A DNA stretch of 64,000 nucleotides from an uncultured Sulfitobacter sp. (GTDB lineage: Bacteria; Pseudomonadota; Alphaproteobacteria; Rhodobacterales; Rhodobacteraceae). Positions 25,890 to 33,554 of this stretch are shown here, piece after piece. The stretch covers positions 620,001-684,000 of the forward strand of contig NZ_CANNBM010000002.1 in assembly GCF_947502895.1 (NCBI RefSeq). The letters are read 5' to 3'. The notes under the pieces are model-generated. The model worked only from the letters and a program-made list of their open reading frames with translations, was not told the DNA's origin and did not search any database. Every line of letters begins with the position of its first letter. The stretch's first letter is position 1. The translations under genes were made by a program, and so were the position numbers.

Positions 25890-26585
25890 TCAGGTGTCCA
25901 ACTGGCGGCTGAGGATCGTGGCAAATTCATCCGCAAAGGCCTCGTATCCACCAAGAATACGGTCGCTGTCTGCGTTGAACTTGTTGTAATAAACCACCGC
26001 AGGGATCGCAGCCATCAGTCCCAATCCCGTGGCCAGCAAGGCCTCGGCAATACCGGGTGCAACAACGGCCAGATTGGTGTTTTGCTGCTCTGCAATCTCG
26101 ATAAACGCATTCATGATTCCGAACACCGTCCCGAACAGCCCGACAAAAGGCGCGGTCGACCCTGTGGTCGCCAACACGGGCAGACCCTTTTGCAAACGCT
26201 CCGCCTCTTTGGCGATTGCCACATCCATGCTGCGGTCAATCCGCGCCGTGGCACCGGGGATCAGTCCACCATCCTCGCGGTGCGAACGCCGCCATTCGGT
26301 CATTCCAGCCGCAAAAATCTTTTGCGCAGCCCCTGCAGGCTCTGGCCCGATCTGGTCGAACAACCCGTCCAACGGCTCTCCCGACCAAAAGGCGCGGTCA
26401 AACTCTTCGGCTTCCGCGCGGGCCGCACGGTACTGGATGATTTTCTGGACGATGATGGACCAAGTCCAGAAACTTGCCACCACAAGGGCGATCATCACCA
26501 GCTTTACGGTAATTGTCGCTTGGGCAAACATGCCCCATACGGTAATGCTGCCGCCGACTTCGGCCGCGATCAATGCTGTCTGCAT
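25890..26585 (-). CDS. tolQ: TolQ (MotA/TolQ/ExbB family)
   Basis: TolQ forms the proton channel with TolR. The 231-residue protein has three membrane segments (about residues 18-42, 133-160 and 175-197) and the conserved core PFVGLFGTVFGIMNAF and EALLATGLGLMAAIPAVVYYN. It begins the tolQRA block; a gap of 111 bases to ybgC may include the promoter. Confidence 0.97.
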   Translation of the reverse strand: MQTALIAAEVGGSITVWGMFAQATITVKLVMIALVVASFWTWSIIVQKIIQYRAARAEAEEFDRAFWSGEPLDGLFDQIGPEPAGAAQKIFAAGMTEWRRSHREDGGLIPGATARIDRSMDVAIAKEAERLQKGLPVLATTGSTAPFVGLFGTVFGIMNAFIEIAEQQNTNLAVVAPGIAEALLATGLGLMAAIPAVVYYNKFNADSDRILGGYEAFADEFATILSRQLDT

Positions 26586-26696
26586 GTGTGTTGCTCTACT
26601 CTACTGCCTACGTGCGGGCCTGTTATCAGGCTCCATTTGCGCCAAATCTAACGCAGCACAAGACAAAAAGCGAGGGCCAAGCGCGGCAGCGCCCAA

Positions 26697-27119
26697 TCAC
26701 CCGTTCAGCAGGCGACATTCCGCTGGAAGACGCACGGGTTTACCGCTCTCCCCGATGCACACAATCAGCACCGATGCAGTAAAGATCAGAGTATCTCCAC
26801 ACCATACCTGCTGGCCCATGACCATTCTGGCAGCACTCAAGCTGTCCAGCGTGGTGCGCACTTCCAACACATCGCCATAGCGCGCAGGCGCGATGTAATC
26901 CGCCTCCACACGGCGTACAGCAAAAACGACACCAGCTTGCTTCATCGCCAGCTGGTCGATGCCCACCTCACGCACCCAGTCACTGCGCGCACGCTCGATA
27001 AAGCGCAGATAATTGGCGTAATACACGATCCCCGCCATATCGGTGTCTTCGTAATAGACACGAATTTCCTTGCGGTGCACCCCTGTCGCGCCGTCACTCA
27101 CTGACGCTTCCCCATTCAT
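26697..27119 (-). CDS. ybgC: YbgC hotdog acyl-CoA thioesterase
   Basis: This 140-residue hotdog thioesterase is the usual first gene of tol-pal clusters. The signature YYEDTDMAGIVYYANYLRFIERARS with the catalytic Asp near residue 27 is present, followed by VRRVEADYIAPARYGDVLEV. The enzyme hydrolyses short acyl-CoA or acyl-ACP species; its exact role with Tol-Pal is unclear in the family. Confidence 0.95.
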   Translation of the reverse strand: MNGEASVSDGATGVHRKEIRVYYEDTDMAGIVYYANYLRFIERARSDWVREVGIDQLAMKQAGVVFAVRRVEADYIAPARYGDVLEVRTTLDSLSAARMVMGQQVWCGDTLIFTASVLIVCIGESGKPVRLPAECRLLNG

Positions 27120-27135
27120 TGAACGTCCTCTTTAT

Positions 27136-27771
27136 TCATTGGACGTCCCCCGCCCCTGCCTGCATCCGCGCATAAAGTCGCAGCGCATGCGACGCATCCG
27201 TCGCCGCAGGTGGCAAGACCGGATCATAGGCCGCACGGATCAATCCCGCCACATCAGGGCGCAAGATCGTATTCTCCCCCGCGACAGCAAGAGGCGACCG
27301 GTCCTTGAACGCCTCATCCGACCAAAGCAGATAAGACTGCACGATCTGGCTCAGCGCCAACGTCTGTGCAGGCACCGCTGCCAGATGCTGATCCATCCGC
27401 AAGAACACAAAACACGCCTTGATTGCGCCAGCTTCATCGAAGCGAAAGAACCGATACTGGTTCGCGTCCACCCCCTGCAGTCGGTCCACCAATGGCCCCA
27501 GATCAGGCACCAGACGGTCCATCCCCGGCACCTCCAGCAATTCCGCCCATTCCGAGAAAAAAAACACCATCAAATTGGAGCCAAGCTCCATATCCGTCTC
27601 GGCCATCTTATGGCCCGCCAGCGCCGTCACAGCCTCCAGCGCGCCTTTTACAACCTGCAAACTCGCCTCTTCCACGCCAAAAACGATAGGCGCGATTGGC
27701 CGCCCCCAACGTGCAAAAACAAACTGCCCGTCCGTGCGGGTAAACAACGCTTCAATCTCTTGGGGTTCCAT
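27136..27771 (-). CDS. Unrecognised conserved-looking protein between ruvB and ybgC
   Basis: The ATG at 27771 was preferred over a GTG two codons earlier because it follows a good ribosome site (gaggtga). The product is 211 residues with no clear signal peptide or membrane segment. Features include a mixed alpha/beta N-terminus, MVFFFSEWAELLEVPGMDRLVPDLGPLVDRL in the middle and a helical C-terminus. Codon use resembles neighbours and the gene is embedded in the ruv-tol block, so it is likely real and expressed with them. I do not recognise its family. Confidence 0.75.
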   Translation of the reverse strand: MEPQEIEALFTRTDGQFVFARWGRPIAPIVFGVEEASLQVVKGALEAVTALAGHKMAETDMELGSNLMVFFFSEWAELLEVPGMDRLVPDLGPLVDRLQGVDANQYRFFRFDEAGAIKACFVFLRMDQHLAAVPAQTLALSQIVQSYLLWSDEAFKDRSPLAVAGENTILRPDVAGLIRAAYDPVLPPAATDASHALRLYARMQAGAGDVQ

Positions 27772-27799
27772 ATTCACCTCACACCAGCGGTTCCGCCCG

Positions 27800-27823
27800 C
27801 TTCTTTATTTTTCCCATAAACTC
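27800..27823 (-). repeat. A-rich post-gene motif, copy D
   Basis: On the minus strand this reads GAGTTTATGGGAAAAATAAAG then AAG, starting ten bases past the ruvB stop. Unlike copies C and E it has no obvious hairpin directly before it. Confidence 0.65.
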
Positions 27824-27833
27824 GATCCGCCCC

Positions 27834-28853
27834 TCAGCCAAACAGATCGACATCGCGCTTGGGCGGCTCCATCCCCAGATGCACCCATGCTTTTTGCGCC
27901 AACATCCGTCCGCGCGGGGTGCGCTGGATCAATCCTTGCTGCAGCAAGAACGGCTCGATCACTTCTTCCAGGGCATCCCGCGATTCTGACAATGCCGCAG
28001 ACATCGTCTCGATGCCCACAGGCCCTCCTTGATAATTCTCCGCAATCAGACGCAGATATCGCCTGTCAGCACCATCCAGCCCCAGATGATCAACGCCCAG
28101 ACGCGTCAGCGCCATATCCGCCAGCTCCCGCGTGACACGGCCATTGCCCTCGACGACGGCAAAATCCACCACGCGGCGCAACAGACGCCCCGCAATACGC
28201 GGCGTGCCCCGTGCGCGCTTGGCGATCTCGCGCGCGCCGCCCTCTTCCGCAGGCGCCCCCAGCTTGCGCGCATTGCGCTCCACAATGATGAACAACTCGT
28301 CCTCGGTATAGAACTGCAACCGCGTGGGGATGCCGAAACGGTCCCGCAGCGGCGTCGTCAACAAGCCCATGCGCGTGGTCGCACCAACCAGAGTAAAGGG
28401 CTGCAATTCGATCCGCACCGTGCGCGCCGCAGGCCCCTCGCCAATCACCAGATCCAGCTCGAAATCCTCCAGCGCAGGATACAGCACTTCTTCTACAGCA
28501 GGGTTCAGCCTGTGAATCTCGTCGATGAACAAGACATCGCGCTTTTCCAGATTGGTCAGGATCGCCGCCAAATCACCGGCCTTGGCCAGCACGGGGCCGG
28601 ATGTCATCCGAAAGCCAACCCCCAGTTCGCGTGCCATAATCTGCGCGAGTGTGGTTTTCCCCAAACCGGGCGGACCGTGGAACAGTGTGTGATCCATCGC
28701 TTCTTCGCGCTGCTTTGCGGATTGTATAAATACCTTGAGGTTCGCCCGCGCCTCCGCTTGCCCGACAAACTCGTCCAGCATTTGTGGACGCAGCGCACGG
28801 TCAAAATCTTCGGGCATGCCCTCAGGGCGCACAATCGGGTCGCTATCTATCAT
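27834..28853 (-). CDS. ruvB: RuvB Holliday junction branch-migration ATPase
   Basis: The 339-residue motor of the RuvABC resolvasome shows Walker A GPPGLGKTT near residue 60, Walker B DEIHRL near 111, the arginine-finger region TPLRDRFGIPTRLQFYT and the C-terminal winged helix ending RTPRGRMLAQKAW. It follows ruvA by 66 bases on the same strand. Standard length. Confidence 0.98.
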   Translation of the reverse strand: MIDSDPIVRPEGMPEDFDRALRPQMLDEFVGQAEARANLKVFIQSAKQREEAMDHTLFHGPPGLGKTTLAQIMARELGVGFRMTSGPVLAKAGDLAAILTNLEKRDVLFIDEIHRLNPAVEEVLYPALEDFELDLVIGEGPAARTVRIELQPFTLVGATTRMGLLTTPLRDRFGIPTRLQFYTEDELFIIVERNARKLGAPAEEGGAREIAKRARGTPRIAGRLLRRVVDFAVVEGNGRVTRELADMALTRLGVDHLGLDGADRRYLRLIAENYQGGPVGIETMSAALSESRDALEEVIEPFLLQQGLIQRTPRGRMLAQKAWVHLGMEPPKRDVDLFG

Positions 28854-28919
28854 GTCATCCCCAACGAAGAGCGCCCAAAGGGCAGCGATGAGCCGCCCGC
28901 ATCAGGCGTCACGCGCACC

Positions 28920-29582
28920 TTACTCTCTCGGTGCCAGAAGTTTCAACGCCGCACGGATCAGCGCGGGCGTATCTGCGTCAGGTGCCTCGCCTGCCGCTTG
29001 CGCAACAGCGCCCGCCGCATCGCCTGGACTGTACCCGAGGTTTGACAGCGCCGACAAAGCCTCTGACTGCGCGCTGGCATTGGGCGCAGCTGCGGGCGCA
29101 CGGCGCTTTACGGGGGCTTCGATCACTTCAGCCTCGTGATCGCCCAAAGCTTCGGCCACCGTTCCCCCCATCGCCATCATCGCAGGCGCTTTGTCTTTGA
29201 GGTCCAGCACAACACGCTGCGCGATCTTTGGGCCGATGCCCTTGGCTACCTTCACCGCGTTCCAGTCGCCCAGCGCAATTGCGCGGCCGATCCCGTCAGG
29301 CCCCAGCGCCCCCAGAATCGCAAGCGACGCCTTTGCACCGACGCCCTGAACGCTCGTCAGCAACTTGTGCCATTCCTTTTCCGCCAATGTGGTAAAGCCG
29401 AACAGCTGCAGGTTTGTCTCCTGCACCAGCATATCCGTGTAGACCGCTGCAACCTCGCCCACCCCTGGCAGTCCCGCCAATGTCCGCTCCGAACAATACA
29501 CCAGATAGCCCACACCGCGCACGTCGATCAGCACATGATCCGTGGCGCGGTACTCGATGCGGCCTGTAATCTTGCCAATCAT
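28920..29582 (-). CDS. ruvA: RuvA Holliday junction-binding protein
   Basis: The 220-residue protein has the OB-like N-terminal domain beginning MIGKITGRIEYR, helix-hairpin-helix segments (VQGVGAKASLAILGALG and AKGIGPKIAQRVVLDLKDK) and a C-terminal RuvB-binding domain after an Ala/Pro-rich linker. Its start overlaps the ruvC stop by four bases (ATGA). Confidence 0.97.
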   Translation of the reverse strand: MIGKITGRIEYRATDHVLIDVRGVGYLVYCSERTLAGLPGVGEVAAVYTDMLVQETNLQLFGFTTLAEKEWHKLLTSVQGVGAKASLAILGALGPDGIGRAIALGDWNAVKVAKGIGPKIAQRVVLDLKDKAPAMMAMGGTVAEALGDHEAEVIEAPVKRRAPAAAPNASAQSEALSALSNLGYSPGDAAGAVAQAAGEAPDADTPALIRAALKLLAPRE

Positions 29583-30088
29583 GCGCTGGCCTTCGCGATA
29601 GCCGCAGCATAGTTCGAGGCGCCCCCGTGGTGCGCATGGGTTATCGCAATCGCCAAGGCATCCGCCGCATCAGGACCTTCAAACTCCACACCGGGCAACT
29701 GCATGCGCACCATATGCGCCACTTGGCCCTTATCGGCATGGCCTACGCCCACAACTGTCTTTTTCACATTGTTGGGCGCGTATTCCCCCACGCTCAAACC
29801 CATCTGCGCGGGCACCAACAGCGCGATACCACGCGCCTGACCCAGTTTCAGGGTAGCGACCCCGTCCTTGTTCACAAACGTATGCTCCACTGCTGCCGTC
29901 TGCGGGCGATATGTGGTGAACACGCGGGTCAGTTGCGCATGCAGGCTCAACAGCCGCTCGGCCAGCTCAACACCCGTCGAGGAATGGCAGATACCGTTTG
30001 CCACATGGCTCAATTTGCTCCCCGCCACGTCGATCACGCCCCATCCCATGTTGCGCAAGCCCGGATCAATGCCGATTACACGTATCAT
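29579..30088 (-). CDS. ruvC: RuvC Holliday junction endonuclease
   Basis: The 169-residue nuclease has the acidic residues expected for the RNase H-like active site: Asp in GIDPGL (residue 8), Glu in AVEHTFVNKD (near 67) and the acidic/His pair in DALAIAITHAHH (near 142-150). It heads the ruvCAB block on the minus strand. An imperfect LexA-type site lies 43 bases upstream of the start. Confidence 0.97.
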   Translation of the reverse strand: MIRVIGIDPGLRNMGWGVIDVAGSKLSHVANGICHSSTGVELAERLLSLHAQLTRVFTTYRPQTAAVEHTFVNKDGVATLKLGQARGIALLVPAQMGLSVGEYAPNNVKKTVVGVGHADKGQVAHMVRMQLPGVEFEGPDAADALAIAITHAHHGGASNYAAAIAKASA

Positions 30089-30130
30089 CCTGCTTCATTC
30101 CCTCAATCTTGTTGCTTTTTTGGTGCAGTA

Positions 30131-30145
30131 GCACGAAACGCGAAC
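30131..30145 (-). promoter_or_regulatory. Imperfect LexA-type (SOS) site upstream of ruvC
   Basis: On the minus strand the sequence is GTTC-N7-GTGC, one base off the alphaproteobacterial LexA consensus GTTC-N7-GTTC as I recall it. It lies 43 bases before the ruvC start, a suitable place for SOS control of ruvCAB. Confidence 0.35.
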
Positions 30146-30348
30146 ATTGCCTACAAATTAAATCAAAGCATCCGTTTGCGACACCGATCTGGTCGCAAAA
30201 CAGCAATTCATGCCGCAGCGCAGCAAAATGCGTCGCAAACCACGCCAAAACCGACAAGGGAACAGCCCGGATTTCGCCATATTTTATGGAGTTTGCGCGC
30301 AAACTCGCTGCTATGCAGCAAACGCATATCAGCAGTGCGTTTGCATGG

Positions 30349-30378
30349 CTTGTGGAAAGTTTTCACTTTGCCTATTTG
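30349..30378 (+). promoter_or_regulatory. Candidate promoter of the DUF1127 gene
   Basis: TTGTGG (30350-30355) and TATTTG (30373-30378) are separated by 17 bases, fitting a weak sigma-70 promoter. The same stretch, CTTG with CTATTT further on, also fits a heat-shock (RpoH) type promoter of alphaproteobacteria. It is just downstream of the inverted repeats. Confidence 0.4.
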
Positions 30379-30433
30379 CCCCTCATACCGCCGAAGAAAT
30401 CGGCACAACCCTACAAATAGAAGGACGGCTCCA

Positions 30434-30652
30434 ATGGCTGCTTTTGACACCACCCGCACAACCTACGGCGTAGCAACATTCGCAAACCGCGCATTCGCTC
30501 TTGTTGCCGATCTGGCAACTTCCATCGCCGCTTGGAACGATGCACGCATTACCAACAATGCACTTTCCGATCTGACAGATCGCGAACTGGCCGATATCGG
30601 TCTTGTCCGCGGCGACATCGACAGCGTTGCACGCAGCAACCTGATCCGCTGA
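30434..30652 (+). CDS. DUF1127 micro-protein
   Basis: The 72-residue protein starts at ATG 30434 after the ribosome site aaggacgg. Its last 45 residues match the DUF1127 pattern: a short amphipathic helix, then LSDLTDRELADIGLVRGDI, ending in an Arg. Members of this family are small, basic or amphipathic proteins tied to stress, phosphate and RNA metabolism in alphaproteobacteria. It has its own promoter candidate and terminator, so it is monocistronic. Confidence 0.88.
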   Translation: MAAFDTTRTTYGVATFANRAFALVADLATSIAAWNDARITNNALSDLTDRELADIGLVRGDIDSVARSNLIR

Positions 30653-30710
30653 ACTGTGCTGCGGCGTATCTTTGCGCCGCGCACCGCCTAGCCAACAGAA
30701 TGCAGACATG

Positions 30711-30749
30711 AAAAGGCCGCACCGTTAGAAAACGGGCGCGGCCTTTTTT
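30711..30749 (+). terminator. Rho-independent terminator of the DUF1127 gene
   Basis: Arms AAAAGGCCGC and GCGGCCTTTT enclose a partly paired loop and run into TTTTTT. It is 58 bases past the DUF1127 stop. A second T-less hairpin, GCGGCG-(8 nt)-CGCCGC, lies at 30661-30680. Confidence 0.85.
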
Positions 30750-30827
30750 ATTGCGCATACGAAACGCACGCAAACCCGCCGCAGCCACCCCTCCCCCCGG
30801 AGGGCCTGCCGCAGCGGTACTCAAAAA

Positions 30828-31175
30828 TTAACGGAACAAGGGGCCCATCTGGTCGGCCAGAAACTGCGTTGCAGGATCAATCGCCAGAACCCGCGCACCC
30901 ATAACTTCAATCGCGTTGCCATTGCTCAACGAAGTCAGTCGGTCGTTGTAGGTGTCAGGACCATTGGCGGACAGGATCAACGCTTTCAGGCAGAAAAACC
31001 CGACGATCAGCAGGAACGCGCCTTTCACAGGCAGACGCAGGCGCATGGCTTTCGGCTTGGCAACGATAACGCCATTCCGGTCGATGCGTGTCGTATAGCC
31101 ACGGCGCACAAGGCGAGACTGCTTTTTGTCTACGTGACCTACGCGGGCTTGAAAGTCTTCTTTGGTATAAACCAT
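30828..31175 (-). CDS. Small single-pass membrane protein of unknown function
   Basis: The 115-residue product begins MVYTKEDFQARVGHVDKKQSR; I chose the ATG at 31175 over 31196 because this N-terminus is a coherent soluble segment. A basic stretch (about residues 20-48) precedes one membrane segment (KGAFLLIVGFFCLKALIL, about 50-68), followed by about 45 residues that would lie outside the cytoplasm. I do not recognise a family. It is probably a Rhodobacterales-conserved protein, but I cannot verify this. Confidence 0.7.
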   Translation of the reverse strand: MVYTKEDFQARVGHVDKKQSRLVRRGYTTRIDRNGVIVAKPKAMRLRLPVKGAFLLIVGFFCLKALILSANGPDTYNDRLTSLSNGNAIEVMGARVLAIDPATQFLADQMGPLFR

Positions 31176-31286
31176 GACAGTGGTCTCTCTCAGCAACAGC
31201 CCCCACCGTTGTTGAATAAAGTTTTAGTCAAAGAATGTGGCGAAAATTGGGCAAATGCGGCGAAACGAACGTAAATAGGGTTAATT

Positions 31287-32159
31287 CTAGTTCATTTTCC
31301 GAAGCGTTATCGTCGTCCAGTCACCAATGCTCTCGCGGTGGTGTAGATTGATGCCGTTTTGTGCATAAACCTCGATCACCTCGTCCGCCTGCTCGTTCAG
31401 GATGCCTGATAGAATCGCATATCCCAGTGGGGCCATCGCCCCCGCCGTGTCAGGCGCCAACGCAATCAATGGCCCTTTGAGGATATTGGCAAAGACCAGA
31501 TCAAAGGGCGCAGCCTCGGCCAGCGCCGGATGATCGAACCCGGCCGCCTCAACGCAGTCAACGCGGCCGTCAAGTCCGTTGGCTGTTACATTGGCGCGCG
31601 CCACATCCACCGCAACCTCGTCAATATCCGATGCCAGAACCCGATCAGGCCAGATACGCGCAGCCCCCATCGCCAGCACAGCCGTCCCACAGCCGATGTC
31701 AACCACACGGTGCCCCACGAAACCATCCAGCGCCAGACGGTCCAGCGCGCGCAGACATCCCAGCGTGGTGCCGTGGTGCCCTGTGCCAAAGGCCATCGCT
31801 GCCTCAATCAACAGCGGTTCGCAGCGCGCGGGCACCTTGTCCGCATCGTGGCTGCCGTAAACGAAAAAGCGGCCCGCCTCCACAGGCGCCAGCTCACGCC
31901 GCACATGGGCCACCCAATCCGTCTCGGGCAATTCCGATATCACAAAGTCCTTGGCCTCCATCGCAGCAGCCAATACGGCAAGTGCGGTTTCGTCGGGATG
32001 CTCTTCGAAATAGCCCCCCACTTCCCACAGGCCCGATCCGTCTTCCATCTCGAACACCCCTACGCCTGTCGGCTCGGGGCTTAGCGCCTCCATCGCCTCG
32101 CCCAAACGATAGGCGGCGTCGCGGCCCTGCAATGTGGTCAGCGCGGTGAATGTTGGCAT
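31287..32159 (-). CDS. prmA: PrmA ribosomal protein L11 methyltransferase
   Basis: PrmA methylates lysines and the N-terminus of ribosomal protein L11 using SAM. The 290-residue protein has the SAM-binding motif VVDIGCGTAVLAMGAARIWPDRVLASDIDEVAV (Asp/Gly loop near residue 156) and the catalytic-motif region FDLVFANILKGPLIAL, with MAFGTGHHGTT beforehand, typical of PrmA. It starts where the MATE gene stops on the same strand. Confidence 0.93.
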   Translation of the reverse strand: MPTFTALTTLQGRDAAYRLGEAMEALSPEPTGVGVFEMEDGSGLWEVGGYFEEHPDETALAVLAAAMEAKDFVISELPETDWVAHVRRELAPVEAGRFFVYGSHDADKVPARCEPLLIEAAMAFGTGHHGTTLGCLRALDRLALDGFVGHRVVDIGCGTAVLAMGAARIWPDRVLASDIDEVAVDVARANVTANGLDGRVDCVEAAGFDHPALAEAAPFDLVFANILKGPLIALAPDTAGAMAPLGYAILSGILNEQADEVIEVYAQNGINLHHRESIGDWTTITLRKMN

Positions 32160-33554
32160 CTATCTGCTCCTGTGTCTGTCAGGGTTCGGGTAGGGGGCGG
32201 GCCTGTCCGCGTCAAGGGCCACAGGTGATGCCACACGCAACCCTTTGACATAATACCATCCCCACAGCGCCGAACCCGCGCCCACAATGATGCCAGCCGC
32301 CGCTTGGCCGTAAATCACCCCCGCCGCACCGAAGATCCCCGAAAACCACAGCGCCGCAGGCATCGCCAGCAGACCATCCTTGATCCAGTTCACAAGGGTC
32401 GAGCGCCCGGGCTTACCTAGATTGTTGAACGCCGCATTGGACACAAAAAGCGCCCCGAAAAAGATAAAGCCGCCCACCCCGATCACCGCAAAGGCATTCA
32501 GCACGTCCGCACCCTGCCCGCTCAGATCAAAGGCGGTGATGACGTAAGGCACCAGCGCCACAAACAACCCCCAAGCAACAAGCGTATATAGCAGGCAAAA
32601 TATCAGCGCATCACGGTAGGTGCTGCGCACGCGGTCCAGCTGACCTGCGCCATAGTTCTGGCCAAAGATACCACCAATCGCCCCGCTCAGCGCAAAAATC
32701 CCGCCAAACACCACCACCGTCAGCCGCCCCACCACGGCCCATGCTGCCACTGCATCATCGCCGAATGGCGCCATCACGCGGGTCAGCAGGTAGTTCCCCA
32801 CAGGAGTGCTCATCTGCGTGGCAATCGCGGGGATCGCCACAGCGACAAAAGGCGCGCCGATGTTGCGCAGCGTACGCAGGCGTGGCCGGTCGATGAGGTT
32901 CAGCTCATAAACCGCAAACCGCACCGCCAGCGCCAGCAGCGCAAAGCGAAACAGCACCAGCCCGATCGCCGCCCCGTCCAGCCCCCAACCCAGATAGAAA
33001 ATGAGAACCGGATCAATCACCAACAGCACCGTACCCGCGATCAAAGTGATATACATCGCCTTGGCCCCGTATCCATCCGCGCGCAACGTCCCCGACATAA
33101 CAAGTGCTGCCGACATCGGCACCAGCGACGGAATGGTAATCGCCAGATAGCGCGCCGCCAGACGCGCCGTCTCGCCCTCCGCCCCCGCATATCCCACCAA
33201 CTGATGCCTGAGAGCGACAATCACAGCCGACACCACCACCAACACACTGGCCGCGATCACCACCGCAGCCCCCGCCTGTCGCCGCGCCTTTTCACGGTCC
33301 CCGCCGCCTATGGTGCGCGACACAACAGCCGTCGCCGCAATCATCAACCCCACCGACACCGAGACCGAAAAGAACTGCACCGCGTAGGCAAAACCGATGG
33401 CCGCCACCAACTGCTTGTCCCCCAGCTGGCTCACCCACAGCAGGTTGGCCGCATCAACGACAAAAACAAAGGTGATACCCAGCGCGCCCGTCGCCGTCAT
33501 GCGGATCACATGCCCAAGGGTCGACCCTGTAAGGAACCGCCCCTGTGCGCTCAC
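32160..33554 (-). CDS. MATE-family multidrug/toxin efflux transporter
   Basis: The 464-residue protein has about twelve membrane segments in two homologous halves, with MATE signatures such as FVFVDAANLLWVSQLGDKQLVAAIGFAY near the N-terminus and GAIGGIFGQNYGAGQLDRVRS in the second half. It is an inner-membrane cation-coupled exporter; the cargo is unknown. The start overlaps the MFS stop by four bases, so the two transporters are translationally coupled. Confidence 0.92.
   Translation of the reverse strand: MSAQGRFLTGSTLGHVIRMTATGALGITFVFVVDAANLLWVSQLGDKQLVAAIGFAYAVQFFSVSVSVGLMIAATAVVSRTIGGGDREKARRQAGAAVVIAASVLVVVSAVIVALRHQLVGYAGAEGETARLAARYLAITIPSLVPMSAALVMSGTLRADGYGAKAMYITLIAGTVLLVIDPVLIFYLGWGLDGAAIGLVLFRFALLALAVRFAVYELNLIDRPRLRTLRNIGAPFVAVAIPAIATQMSTPVGNYLLTRVMAPFGDDAVAAWAVVGRLTVVVFGGIFALSGAIGGIFGQNYGAGQLDRVRSTYRDALIFCLLYTLVAWGLFVALVPYVITAFDLSGQGADVLNAFAVIGVGGFIFFGALFVSNAAFNNLGKPGRSTLVNWIKDGLLAMPAALWFSGIFGAAGVIYGQAAAGIIVGAGSALWGWYYVKGLRVASPVALDADRPAPYPNPDRHRSR

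Larger units (their letters stand above)
30089..30433. promoter_or_regulatory. Divergent intergenic region with GTTTGC inverted repeats
   Basis: This is the only gene-free stretch longer than 300 bases, between ruvC (minus) and the DUF1127 gene (plus). It contains TTTGCGAC-(9 nt)-GTCGCAAA at about 30174-30198, a perfect 18-base palindrome GAGTTTGCGCGCAAACTC at 30289-30306, and GCAAACGCA-(9 nt)-TGCGTTTGC at 30318-30344. A single GTCGCAAACC lies near 30231. I found no convincing open reading frame or RNA gene in it. The repeated GTTTGC core suggests operator sites. Confidence 0.6.

Noticed and set aside
29627..30433. Upstream extension of the DUF1127 frame
   Set aside because: Antisense to ruvC and through the regulatory region; only the last 72 codons from 30434 match a family and have a ribosome site.
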